Assembly: GCF_001723355.1 (NCBI RefSeq)
Contig: NZ_LPWE01000013.1
Span: 62,001 to 126,000, forward strand
DNA length: 64,000 bases
Reading direction: 5' to 3'
Origin: Methyloceanibacter stevinii
GTDB lineage: Bacteria; Pseudomonadota; Alphaproteobacteria; Rhizobiales; Methyloligellaceae
Shown here: positions 42,602-54,102 of the stretch, piece by piece
Layout: each line of letters starts with the position of its first letter
Numbering within the stretch: the first letter of the stretch is position 1
Program-made: the position numbers and the translations under genes
Notes under the pieces: model-generated
What the model was told of the DNA's origin: nothing
Database searches by the model: none
The model's input: the letters and a program-made list of their open reading frames with translations, nothing else

Positions 42602-44041
42602 ATGCGCCGTGCTTGTCTTCTGCGCTATGCCGCAACTGCCGGTCTCGGGCTTGCCGCGCTCCTCGCGCCGGCGCCGGGTTTTGCGAAGGGCCCCGTATCG
42701 GTCGCCGACATAGCCGAGGGACTCCAGGATGCTGTCGTCAATATATCGACGACGCAGACCCTCAAGGAACGGAACGGGAGTCCGCCCGGCCGGAAGGGAC
42801 CGAAGACCAGCCCCTTCGACGAGTTGTTCGACGACTTCTTCGACGAGGAGGGACCCGACGGTTCCCCGCGCAAAGTCAGCTCGCTCGGATCGGGGTTTGT
42901 GATCGATCCCTCGGGACTAATCGTCACCAACAATCACGTGATCGAAGGCGCCGACGAGATCATCGTGAATTTCACCGATGGGTCGAAGCTCAAGGTGATC
43001 AAAATCCTCGGCCACGATCCCGAGACCGATCTTGCTCTGCTGCAGGTCAAGCCGCGCAAGCCGCTCAAGGCGATCACCTTCGGAGATTCTTCCATCCTGC
43101 GCGTGGGCGATTGGGTGATGGCGATCGGGAACCCCTTCGGCCTCGGTGGTAGCCTGACCGTTGGCGTCGTCTCCGCCGTGAAGCGCGACATCAACGCGGG
43201 GCCCTACGACAACTTCATTCAGACCGACGCGGCAATCAATCGGGGTAACTCCGGCGGTCCCTTGTTCAACATGGACGGTCAGGTCGTGGGCGTGAATACC
43301 GCGATCATTTCGCCGACGGGGGGATCGATCGGCATCGGTTTTGCGGTTCCGTCCAACACGGCTGTCCGCGTCCTGAACCAGTTGAAAGAATTCGGCGAGA
43401 CGCGGCGCGGCTGGCTCGGCGTGCACGTTCAAAACGTCACCGACGAGATGGCCTCAACCCTTGGCCTGGAGGAGCCGATGGGCGCTTTGGTAGCCTCCGT
43501 CGCTCCCGAGGGGCCGGCGGGCAGCGCCGGGATCAAGCCGCGCGACGTCATTCTCGACTTTGGCGGACAATCCATCCGGAACATGCGCGATCTGCCGCGC
43601 GCGGTCGCTAACGGCACGGTGGGAGCGGACGTGCTCCTCAAGGTCCTTCGCGACGGCGAGCTCTTGGATCTCACCGTGACGCTCGGCCGCTTGCCTGCAT
43701 CCGAGGATGACGAGGCGATCGAGACTGAGGATTCCGACGGTGTGAAAGAACTCCTTGGACTTACGATCGAGCCGTTGACCGCCGATCTGCGGGCCAAGTT
43801 CGAAATCAGCGGGACCGTCGACGGGGTTGTGGTGACGGCCGTCGACCCGGACAGTCCGGCGGCGAAGAAGCGCATAGAGGTTGGCGACGTAATCGTCGAA
43901 GTGACTCAGGAAGCCGTCCACCGGCCTGAGGAGGTTGTTGCCCGGCTGCGGGCCGTGGAGAAATCAGGACGCCGCAAGATCCTGTTTCTTCTCGCCAACG
44001 CGGATGGCGATCTGCGCCTCGTCAACGTCCCGATCAGCTGA
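42602..44041 (+). CDS. degP: Periplasmic serine protease DegP/HtrA (Do family)
   Basis: DegP is a periplasmic protease and chaperone. A signal peptide precedes FAKGPVSVADIAEGLQDAVVNI. The trypsin-like domain has the triad His112 (VTNNHVIEG), Asp143 (DPETDLALLQ) and Ser217 (INRGNSGGPLFN). Two PDZ domains follow (GWLGVHVQNVTDEMASTLGL... and LLGLTIEPLTADLRAKFEI...). Length 479 fits the family. ATG 42602 gives a proper signal peptide. It stops one base before the probable miaA GTG. Confidence 0.95.
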   Translation: MRRACLLRYAATAGLGLAALLAPAPGFAKGPVSVADIAEGLQDAVVNISTTQTLKERNGSPPGRKGPKTSPFDELFDDFFDEEGPDGSPRKVSSLGSGFVIDPSGLIVTNNHVIEGADEIIVNFTDGSKLKVIKILGHDPETDLALLQVKPRKPLKAITFGDSSILRVGDWVMAIGNPFGLGGSLTVGVVSAVKRDINAGPYDNFIQTDAAINRGNSGGPLFNMDGQVVGVNTAIISPTGGSIGIGFAVPSNTAVRVLNQLKEFGETRRGWLGVHVQNVTDEMASTLGLEEPMGALVASVAPEGPAGSAGIKPRDVILDFGGQSIRNMRDLPRAVANGTVGADVLLKVLRDGELLDLTVTLGRLPASEDDEAIETEDSDGVKELLGLTIEPLTADLRAKFEISGTVDGVVVTAVDPDSPAAKKRIEVGDVIVEVTQEAVHRPEEVVARLRAVEKSGRRKILFLLANADGDLRLVNVPIS

Positions 44042-44042
44042 C

Positions 44043-45002
44043 GTGGCTCGTCGCCGTCGGCGCGAACCCCAATGGCCCATCGTGTTTGAAGCCGTTCTCA
44101 TCGCCGGACCTACTGCTAGCGGCAAGTCCGCGGCGGCGCTGGCGCTGGCCGATCGCCTGGGCGGTGCGGTCATCAATGCCGATTCCATGCAGATCTATCG
44201 CGAGCTGCAGATCTTGACTGCGCGTCCCAGCGCGGCGGAGATGGCGGGCGTGCCCCACCACCTGTACGGCACCGTGCCCGGACGCGAGGGCTATTCGGTC
44301 GGGCGATGGGTTGGCGAAGCGGCCGCCGCCATCGAAGAGGCGCGCGCGGCCGGACACGTGCCGATCCTTGTCGGCGGTACCGGACTCTACTTCATGGCGC
44401 TGCTGCGGGGGCTCTCGCCGGTCCCAGACATTCCCGACGAGGTCAGACAGCGCTGGCGCAGCTTTGCGGCCACAGCGCCCGCTAGCGACCTCCACGCCGC
44501 ACTGGGCGCTCGGGACCCGGTCATGGCCGCTCGCCTCGATCCCACGGATACGCAGCGTCTCGTGCGTGCCCTCGAAGTCGTCGAGGCTACGGGCGTGTCG
44601 CTTGCCGAGTGGCAGGAGACAGAAGGGGAGCCTGTTCTTCGTGACGAAGGGCTGCTGAAGCTTGTGGTCGCGCCGGAGCGGGACGTGATCTACGCCGCCA
44701 TCGACGCCCGATTCGATTCCATGCTGGAGCATGGCGCGCTTGCTGAAGTCGAAGCGCTGACCAAGCTCGGCCTCGATCCGGGGCTTCCTATCATGCGGGC
44801 CTGCGGCGTCCCCGAACTCGCGGGCCACTTGGGCGGCGCCATGAGCCTGGACGAGGCGGCCGAGAAAGCGAAGACGTCGAGCCGGCGCTATGCGAAGCGC
44901 CAGATGACGTGGGCGCGGCGCTTCATGGCCGATTGGACGTGGGTTCCGGACAGCGAAGCCGCCCTCTTAGTAGGCCCAGAGCCAGGTCCAAACAAACGCT
45001 AG
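44043..45002 (+). CDS. miaA: tRNA dimethylallyltransferase MiaA
   Basis: MiaA adds dimethylallyl to A37 of tRNAs reading U-starting codons. Motifs are the P-loop [80 protein letters not shown] and [19 protein letters not shown] 44043 is one base past the degP stop and gives 319 residues. A later GTG just before [10 protein letters not shown] is also possible. The gene ends in the same CTAG tetranucleotide that ends convergent kup. Confidence 0.94.
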   Translation: MARRRRREPQWPIVFEAVLIAGPTASGKSAAALALADRLGGAVINADSMQIYRELQILTARPSAAEMAGVPHHLYGTVPGREGYSVGRWVGEAAAAIEEARAAGHVPILVGGTGLYFMALLRGLSPVPDIPDEVRQRWRSFAATAPASDLHAALGARDPVMAARLDPTDTQRLVRALEVVEATGVSLAEWQETEGEPVLRDEGLLKLVVAPERDVIYAAIDARFDSMLEHGALAEVEALTKLGLDPGLPIMRACGVPELAGHLGGAMSLDEAAEKAKTSSRRYAKRQMTWARRFMADWTWVPDSEAALLVGPEPGPNKR

Positions 45003-46941
45003 ACGGTCACCTGCGTGCCGATAGCCACGACGCGGTCGGTCGGCAATTGGAAATAGGCCGACGCATCGTCCGCATTATGCGCAAGATAGACAAAGAGACG
45101 GTCCTGCCATTGCGGCATGCCGGATCGCGGGTCCGGCCGTATCGTCCTTTGCGACAGGAAGAACGACGTCGACATGATGTCGAACTGCCAGCCTTTCCGG
45201 CGGGCGATCGCGAGAGCTTTCGGAACGTTCGGCCGTTCCACAAAACCGAAATGCAGCGTCATCCGCATGAACTTGTCGCTTATCGGTTCCAACTGAACGC
45301 GGTCCTGGGGTGCGACGCGCGGAATGTCCTCGTTCTTGATGGTGAGGATGACGTTGTGCTCGTGCAGCACCTTGTTGTGCTTGAGGTTGTGCAGGAGTGC
45401 AGTCGGCGCGAACTCCGGATCGGCACTCAGGAACATGGCGGTTCCGGGCACGAGATGCGGCGGTTTGGTCTCGAGGCTCTTGATCAGAGGCTCGAACGGC
45501 ACCTCGATGCGGCGTGTCTTCTGTGCCAGGAGCCGCGTGCCGCGCCTCCAGGTGAGCATGACGAGGACCAGGATCATGCCGACGAGCACCGGCAGCCAAG
45601 CTCCCTCGACGATCTTCAGCATGCTGGCCATGACGAAGGCGGTGTCGACGAAGGTCAGCGGCGCCATCAGGGCGATCGCCCAGTACAGCTTCCAGCGCCA
45701 CAGTTTCCAGATGACGATGAAGCCGAGGATGCCTGCCACCCACTCCGTCGCCGCCACCGCCAGCACATAGGCGGAGGCAAGCTCGCTCGACGACCGGAAC
45801 ATGAACACCAGCAGCAGAACGCCGGTCAGTAGGACCCAGTTGACCCGCGGCATGTAGATCTGACCCGCCTGCGATTCCGATGTGTGCCGCACTTCCATGC
45901 GCGGCAGAAGGCCAAGTGCATGGCTTGCCGCGTGATCGAGTAGGCGCCCGTGATCACCGCCTGGCTCGCGATGGCAGTGGCCATCGTCGCCAAGGCAACC
46001 ATGGGATAGAGCGCCCAATCGGGGAACAGTAGGAAGAATGGGTTCGACAGTGCGTCTGGATGTGCAAGCACCAGCGCGCCTTGCCCGAAATAGTTCAGGA
46101 GCAGGGCGGGGAGAACCAGAATGAACCATGCCGTCTGAATTGGCTTCCGTCCAAAATGGCCGAGATCGTTGTAGAGGGCCTCGGACCCCGTCACGACCAG
46201 GAACACCGCACCGAGCGTGATGAGGCCGATCATGCCGTGGGTGAAGAGAAACTTCAGCCCGTAATAGGGGTTCAGCGCCAGAAAGATGCGCGGGTATTCG
46301 GCGATCTCGACCGCCCCAGCGATCGCTATCACCAGGAACCAGACGGTCGTGATCGGCGCGAACAGCGCCGAGACGCGCGCCGTCCCGTGGCTCTGCACGG
46401 AAAACAGCGCGACGAGAATGATCACGGTGATCGGGAGCACATAAGGCTCGAACGCGTCCGTCGCGACGTTGAGACCTTCAACGGCCGAAAGCACCGACAG
46501 GGCAGGGGTGATCAACGTGGAGCCGTAGAACATGGCCGCGCCGACAATGCCCAGTCCCAGCACGAGCGGCGTGCGTTTGCCCAGTGCGGTGAACGCGAGC
46601 GCGGTCAGCGCCAAAGTGCCGCCTTCGCCGTTGTTGTCCGCGCGGAGGAGCAGCACCACGTATTTCAGCGTGACGACGATAATCAGCGACCAGAAGATCA
46701 GCGACAGGACGCCGAAAACGGCGGCCTCCGTCACGGCGCCGTAAGAACCGCCCGCGGCGAGCACGGCTTCGCGCAGCGCGTAGAGGGGGCTCGTGCCGAT
46801 GTCGCCATAGACGACGCCGATCGACCCAAACGTCAGCGCCCAGAACGCGCGGCTCGTTATAGGCGCATTCGCCGGCTCATGGCCGTGGCCGTGTCCATTG
46901 CCGTTGGCAACGGCCGGTTCTGACGATGCGGTCTGCTGCAT
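44999..46941 (-). CDS. kup: Low-affinity potassium transporter Kup (one probable indel)
   Basis: Kup/HAK/KT is a proton-coupled K+ uptake permease. The N-terminal part (ATG 46941) has a His/Gly-rich start, then [21 protein letters not shown], the family hallmark, and about twelve hydrophobic segments including [21 protein letters not shown]. Near 45912 one G is probably missing. The frame then continues [29 protein letters not shown], a conserved loop, and runs to the cytoplasmic C-terminal domain ending at 44999. Restored length is about 647 residues. Its stop is embedded in the miaA stop. Confidence 0.94.
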
Positions 46942-47287
46942 TCAGGATGTGATGAACTGGAAAAGCGTTTTCAGTTACGGGCCCACCAGAGCGTCTCTGC
47001 GCCGGCGTGGCTTTGTCCCTCTGATCGAGGTTGCCCCACTAATCGGTATGAGCCTTAGGCGTATCGTCGGCCATTGTCTAGAACGCTTGTGGGAAAAGAT
47101 GAGGCCCTTTGTCATCATATTTCCCAATCGTGTAATTAATTTACAAAAACAAACTCAGATAGGTAATATATGCAAAGATTGGCCCGAAAAAACTTACCAT
47201 ACATTCGCATTTGTCGTTGACCCTGTGACACCGAGGCCCTAGGGTGCGCGGCCTAATCCGGCACTTTTGCCATTTTGATCGAGATTA
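46942..47287. other. Intergenic region between divergent kup and ilvB, with an AT-rich patch
   Basis: No credible gene was found. Bases about 47095-47215 are strikingly AT-rich for this genome (runs such as GTAATTAATTTACAAAAAC). A TTGACC at 47217-47222 could be a -35 for the ilv operon, but the matching -10 is poor. An open frame ending at 47242 is not supported by any recognisable family. Confidence 0.5.
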
Positions 47288-47326
47288 ACCGGGCAGTGGT
47301 TGGTCCAGCCGCTGAGGCCCGGTTTT
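47288..47326 (+). terminator. Attenuator-like hairpin directly upstream of ilvB
   Basis: ACCGGGC (47288-47294) pairs perfectly with GCCCGGT (47317-47323). Inside, AGTGG pairs with CCGCT (one G-U), with a nine-base loop and a three-base bulge. TTTT ends the structure at 47326. It lies 16 bases before the ilvB ATG, so it could end transcription early or hide the ribosome-binding site. No convincing Ile/Val/Leu-rich leader peptide was seen before it. Confidence 0.5.
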
Positions 47327-47342
47327 GTCAGTGGAAAGAGAC

Positions 47343-49126
47343 ATGTCTGCCAACGAAAACGGCGCAGCCACGATGACCGGCGCGCAGATCGTGCTTCAGG
47401 CGCTCGCCGACCAGGGTGTGGATCACATCTTCGGCTATCCGGGCGGCGCCGTTCTGCCGATCTATGACGAGTTATTTCAACAGGACCGGCTGCAGCACGT
47501 GCTGGTCCGTCACGAGCAGGGCGCGGTCCACGCGGCCGAAGGCTATGCGCGCTCGACCGGCAAGGTCGGCGTCGTGCTGGTGACGTCTGGTCCCGGCGCG
47601 ACCAACGCGGTGACGGGGCTGACCGATGCGTTGATGGATTCGATTCCGGTTGTCTGCATCACGGGACAGGTGCCGACGCATCTGATCGGTAACGATGCCT
47701 TCCAGGAATGCGACACGGTCGGCATCACGCGCCCCTGCACGAAACACAATTATCTGGTGAAGGACGTCAATCAGCTCGCCGAGGTGCTGCACGAGGCGTT
47801 TTACGTCGCCCGTTCGGGCCGGCCGGGTCCCGTCGTCGTGGATATCCCCAAGGACATCCAGTTCATGACGGGCACCTACAAGGGCGTCTCGAACTCTCAG
47901 CACAAGAGCTATGTCCCTCCGCAGAAGGGCGATCAGAACGCGATCGACGCGGCGGTCGAGTTGATGATCAATGCCAAGAAGCCGGTCTTCTACACGGGTG
48001 GCGGCGTTATCAACGCGGGACCGGCGGCCAGCGAGAGCCTGCGCGAACTCGTGCGCATGACCGGCTATCCGATCACCTCGACGCTGATGGGGCTTGGCAG
48101 CTATCCGGCTTCGGACAAGCAGTGGCTCGGCATGCTCGGCATGCACGGCACCTACGAGGCCAACAACGCCATGCATGACTGCGATGTCATGATCTGCATC
48201 GGCGCGCGCTTCGACGACCGCATCACCGGCAGGCTCGACGCGTTCTCGCCGGGCTCGAAGAAGATCCACGTAGATGTCGATCCGTCCTCGATCAACAAGA
48301 ATGTCCATGTGGACCTTCCGATCGTCGGCGACTGCGCCTTCGTGATCGATCAGATGATCGAGACGTGGAAGGCTAAGAAGCCGTCCGTCGACAAGGACGC
48401 GCACGCGCGCTGGTGGGATCAGATCGAGACCTGGCGCAAGCGCAAATGCTTGCATTACCGGAACAAGAGCGACGTGATCATGCCGCAATACGCCATCGAG
48501 AGGCTGTTTGCGCTGACACGCGATCACGACACCTACATCACCACGGAAGTGGGCCAGCACCAGATGTGGGCGGCTCAGTATTTCCATTTCGACGAGCCGA
48601 ACCGCTGGATGACGTCCGGCGGCCTCGGCACGATGGGCTATGGCATTCCGGCCGCGGTCGGCGTGCAGATGGCCCATCCGGAGTCGCTCGTGATCGATAT
48701 CGCGGGCGAGGCGTCGGTGCTGATGACCATGCAGGAGATCTCGACGGCGGTTCAGTACAACCTGCCGGTCAAGATCTTCATCCTGAACAACGAGTACATG
48801 GGCATGGTCCGCCAGTGGCAGGAGCTGCTTCATGGCGGCCGCTATTCGCACTCCTACAGTGAGGCGTTGCCCGATTTCGTGAAGCTGGCCGAGGCCTATC
48901 ACGCGGTAGGCATTCGCGCCGAGAAGCCGGACGAACTCGACGATGCGATCATCGAGATGATCAAGACGCCGCGCCCCGTCATCTTCGACTGCATGGTCGA
49001 CAAGCACGCCAATTGCTTCCCGATGATTCCGAGCGGTGAAGCGCACAACAACATGCTGATGGGCGACGACCTGACGGAAGAGGATATCGAGAAGGCCATC
49101 TCCGAAGAAGGCAAGGTGATGGTCTG

Positions 49127-49127
<1 letters not shown>
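47343..49127 (+). CDS. ilvB: Acetolactate synthase large subunit
   Basis: This ThDP enzyme makes acetolactate and acetohydroxybutyrate, the first common step of branched-chain amino acid synthesis. Motifs: GAQIVLQALADQGVDHIFGYPGGAVLPIYDEL, RHEQGAVHAAEGYARSTGKVG, GPGATNAVTGLTDALMDS and the ThDP region IDIAGEASVLMTMQEISTAVQYNLPVKIFILNNEYMGMVRQWQ. The acidic residue of the usual GDG/GDA motif is Glu here. ATG 47343 is chosen over GTG 47325. The stop overlaps ilvH by one base. Also named ilvI in some genomes. Confidence 0.95.
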
Positions 49128-50801
<1,674 letters not shown>

Positions 50802-50831
50802 TCGCCTCGCGATCTTCTCTTAGAGACAACG

Positions 50832-50860
50832 AATGGCCGGGCTCGTCCCGGCCATTTTTC
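50832..50860 (+). terminator. Rho-independent terminator of ilvBHC
   Basis: A perfect 10-bp stem AATGGCCGGG/CCCGGCCATT (50832-50841 with 50847-50856) has loop CTCGT and runs straight into TTTTT, about 30 bases after the ilvC stop. It is the clearest intrinsic terminator in the window. Confidence 0.88.
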
Positions 50861-50978
50861 GTTTGGGCAGGCGCGTTCCACGGCGTCTTGCTCTAAGGTT
50901 CCCCATCGTCATACGGACGCAGAAGTTTCAGGACACCATCCCGAGGTTTTGAGGGCTATCGGGGCAGGGGGGATCGCC

Positions 50979-51703
50979 ATGTACACCGCTCGTATTGCCA
51001 AGATCGTCATGGTCGCGTGTCTCGCGGCCTTCTGCCTGCTGGTCGTGTTCGGCAATCTCACCGACTACCAGTCCAATTTTCTGTTCGTGCAGCATGTGAT
51101 GAGCATGGACACGACCTATCCGGGCAACAAGCTGATGTACCGGGCGGTCACGGAGCCGGCGTACTGGCAAGCGCCTATCGGCTGATCATCTTCGGCGAAG
51201 CGGTGGCGGGCGTACTCTTCCTCGCCGGCGCCATTCGTCTCCTGATGGTCCGGCGTGCCCCGGGGGCCGTCTTCGACCGGGCCAAAGCCATGACGGTCAT
51301 GGGCGCGCTGGTCGCCTTTCTCGTGTGGTTCTTCGGCTTCATGGTCGTTGCCGGGGAGTGGTACGCCATGTGGCAATCGGCGACCTGGAACGGCCAGGAG
51401 TCGGCCTTCCGCTTTTACATGACGGCGCTCGCGGTCTTGATCTTCGTCATGCTGCCCGACCGTGACCTCAAGGAGCCGGCCACAGTCGCGGACGCTCCCA
51501 AACCCGCCCGTGCGTCGGCCAAAGCGGCGCCGGCCAAGAAAAGAGCGGCGCTCGCCAAGAAGAAGGCCCCGGCGAAGAAGCGTGCGCCGGCCAAGAAGCG
51601 GACGCAGACCAAAACGAGCACCGCCAAGACAAGTGGAGCGAAGACGGGTGCAGCCAAGAGCCGGCTGGCCGCGGCCAACGGCAAGATGGGGGAGGAGAGC
51701 TGA
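50979..51703 (+). CDS. DUF2165 membrane protein with histone H1-like Lys/Ala tail (one probable indel)
   Basis: ATG 50979 follows GGGGGG. The N-terminal part, ARIAKIVMVACLAAFCLLVVFGNLTDYQSNFLFVQHVMSMDTTYP, and, after a one-base loss near 51172, AYRLIIFGEAVAGVLFLAGAIRLLM...ALVAFLVWFFGFMVVAGEWYAMWQS...FYMTALAVLIFVMLPD, fit the four-helix DUF2165 family of unknown function. The C-terminal roughly 70 residues are almost wholly Lys, Ala, Pro, Thr and Arg (repeated AKKRA/PAKK units), like histone H1 or AlgP tails, and should be cytoplasmic. Restored length is about 241 residues. The next gene starts four bases later. Confidence 0.78.
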
Positions 51704-51706
51704 TCG

Positions 51707-52096
51707 ATGGACAGCACCGAGTTGGAGGCGTTTCTGAAAAAGTTCTACGCCGCGCGCATCGAAGGAGACGTGGAAGCTGTCGGCGCGATGTTCGCAGACG
51801 ATGCCCGGTTCCGGATTGTCGGCTCACCCGAGTTCAGTATGTTGGCCACATCGGTCCAGGGACGCGAGGGCATCATGAGCCTGTTCAGAACCCTCTCGGA
51901 CAGCTTCGGGCTGGACGAATTCTCGATCGAAGACTTGCTGATGGATGGGAACAAAGCGGCGATCCGCTGGAGCGCCCGTGTCCAAAATATCACATCCGGC
52001 GAGACCTTCACCACGGAGCTGGCCGATTTCATTGAAATCGACTGTGGAAAAATTATATCGCTCAGTGAGTTCCTCGACACCGCGCTCGCGGGCTAG
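51707..52096 (+). CDS. NTF2-like/SnoaL-type protein
   Basis: This 129-residue protein has the cone fold pattern of the NTF2/SnoaL superfamily: an initial helix ELEAFLKKFYAARIEGDVEAVGAMFADDARFRIVG. Strands follow with KAAIRWSARVQNITSGETFTTELADFIEIDCGKIISLSEFLD. Such proteins are isomerases, dehydratases or ligand-binding domains; this one has no diagnostic active site that I can assign. It starts four bases after the DUF2165 gene and is probably cotranscribed with it. Confidence 0.78.
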   Translation: MDSTELEAFLKKFYAARIEGDVEAVGAMFADDARFRIVGSPEFSMLATSVQGREGIMSLFRTLSDSFGLDEFSIEDLLMDGNKAAIRWSARVQNITSGETFTTELADFIEIDCGKIISLSEFLDTALAG

Positions 52097-52282
52097 AGGC
52101 GTCCGCCGGCCGGTCCTTTCCAGTGATTTCTGCCACTTCTGGGCCGAAATTGGGTGGTCGAATGGCGGAATGATGCGCATAATCCCGCAAATCAGCTGGA
52201 TTTTGAGAGATTCGGTTCAAGTTTGCGGGGAAGAGGAGCCGATACGCGGGGACGTTGGACAGGGGTCCAGAGGGAGCCAAGA

Positions 52283-54087
52283 ATGACTACATTCAGTCTG
52301 AGATCAGCCGCCATCGGCATTGCGGCTGCGGTCTCATTCGCTGCCCCGGGGTTTGCCGCCGAGCCTGACGGCCCGGCCGAACTCGTCACGCGTTCCGAAG
52401 CAATCCGGATTTCCGTGCAGGATCAGGTTGGCGCCGTGCCCATGAAGGACACAGCCGAGCAGATCGCCCTGGCCGAGTACTACTCCGTCCCGGACCGCAA
52501 GCTGCTCTGGGTCGGCGAAAACGGCCTGAGCGCACGCGGCAAGGCCATCGTCCAGGAGATCGCCAAGGCCGACGATTACGGGCTGCGCGCTTCGGACTAC
52601 AAACTGCCGAACCTGGCCGGCTTCGACGCGAGCGGGCCCGATGCGGTGACGAAGCTCGCGGACGCCGAGTTGAAGATCAGCGCGGCGGTCATCGAGTATG
52701 CACGGGACGCGCGGGGCGGCCGGATCAATCCGCAGAGCCTCAGCAAGAATCTCGATCCCAGTCTTTACCTGCCGGACCCGGCCGAGGTCATCGGCTTCAT
52801 CGCCATCCGCTCCGATCCTGCCGCTTACTTGCGGAGCTTTCAGCCGACGCATCCCCAGTTCGAGGCACTGCGCAAGCAGTTGATTGCCGAGCGCAAGGGC
52901 GGCGCGGCGCCGGCGCCCGTCGCCGACAAGCCCGAAGACGTCGACATTCCCGCTGGCCCGACGCTCAAGCTGGGCGTCAAGCACGGCCAGGTGGCGTTGC
53001 TGCGTAAGCGGCTCGAGACGCCGGCCCAAGAAGGTGCCGACGAGTACGTCTTCGACAAGGACCTGCAGAAGGCAGTCATAGCCTTTCAACGTGCGCAAGG
53101 CGGCAAGCCGGATGGCATGGTCGGCTCGGGCACGCGCCGCATGCTGAACGGGGGCGAGACCTCGACAACGGTCGTGTCCGGCCAGCAGAAGATCGATCTG
53201 CTGCTTGTGAACATGGAGCGTTATCGCTGGCTGCCGCACGACCTGGGCGCGTCTACGTCGACGTGAACATCCCGGAATTCAAAGTGCGGGTCTTCAAGGA
53301 AGACGAGCCCATTCACGAGACGCGCGTGATCGTGGGCAAGACGCACACGCAGACGCCCATTTTCACCGATGAGATGGAAGAGATCGTGTTCCGCCCGAAC
53401 TGGTACGTACCCAATTCGATCAAGCAGAACGAGATTGCGCCCTATCTGCGCAGAGGTGGCGGCTTCTTCTCCAGCGGCTGGGACACGTCCGTGCTGCGGC
53501 GTCAGGGCTTGCGGATCCGTGGCGCCAACGGGCGCGACATCGATCCAGATCGGATCGACTGGAGCCGGAACGATATTCGCCGCTACGAGCTTTATCAGCC
53601 GCCGGGCCCGCGCAACGTGCTGGGACTGGTGAAGTTCCGCTTCCCGAACACGCACGACGTCTATCTGCACGACACCACGCAGAAGAATCTGTTCTCCAAT
53701 CCGGTGCGCGCCTTCAGCCATGGCTGCGTGCGGGTCCAGAACCCGGACAAGCTTGCGACGGTTCTGCTCGGACACGATCAGGACTGGTCGGCGGCACGGG
53801 TGTCGTCTGCGATGCATAACGGCGCGGATGCCAACAAGGTCTTCATCAAGAACCGCATCCCGGTGTACCTGACCTACTTCACGGCGGTCGCGGACGAGAA
53901 CGGCGAGTTGAAGCAATACAAGGACCTGTATGGCCACGACCGGCGGATGATCGCCGCGCTCAACGGCCGGCCGATCCCGGCCGGGCTGCCGGACAACGTC
54001 ACGGCGTCGAGCGGCGGCGGTGAGCGGCGTGTTTCCAGGCGGTCGCGGCGCGGGGACAACCCGTTCGCGGGCATCTTCGACTTCTAG
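52283..54087 (+). CDS. L,D-transpeptidase, YcbB/LdtD-like (one probable indel)
   Basis: L,D-transpeptidases form 3-3 peptidoglycan cross-links in the periplasm. ATG 52283 gives a signal peptide (SAAIGIAAAVSFAAPGFA) and the large N-terminal scaffold domain of the YcbB type (SVPDRKLLWVGENGLSARGKAIVQEIAKADDYGLRASDY). A peptidoglycan-binding repeat follows (KAVIAFQRAQGGKPDGMVGSGTRRMLN). Near 53247 one C is probably missing. The frame then continues VYVDVNIPEFKVRVF and the YkuD catalytic domain with FSHGCVRVQNP (catalytic Cys). A basic Arg/Ser tail ends ...NPFAGIFDF. Restored length is about 601 residues. Confidence 0.9.
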
Positions 54088-54102
54088 AGATAGACCGCAC
54101 GC

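Noticed and set aside
47105-47242. Short Ile/Val-containing frame before ilvB as a leader peptide
   Set aside because: It has only scattered Ile/Val, no run of control codons, and ends 45 bases before the hairpin; composition follows the AT-rich patch.
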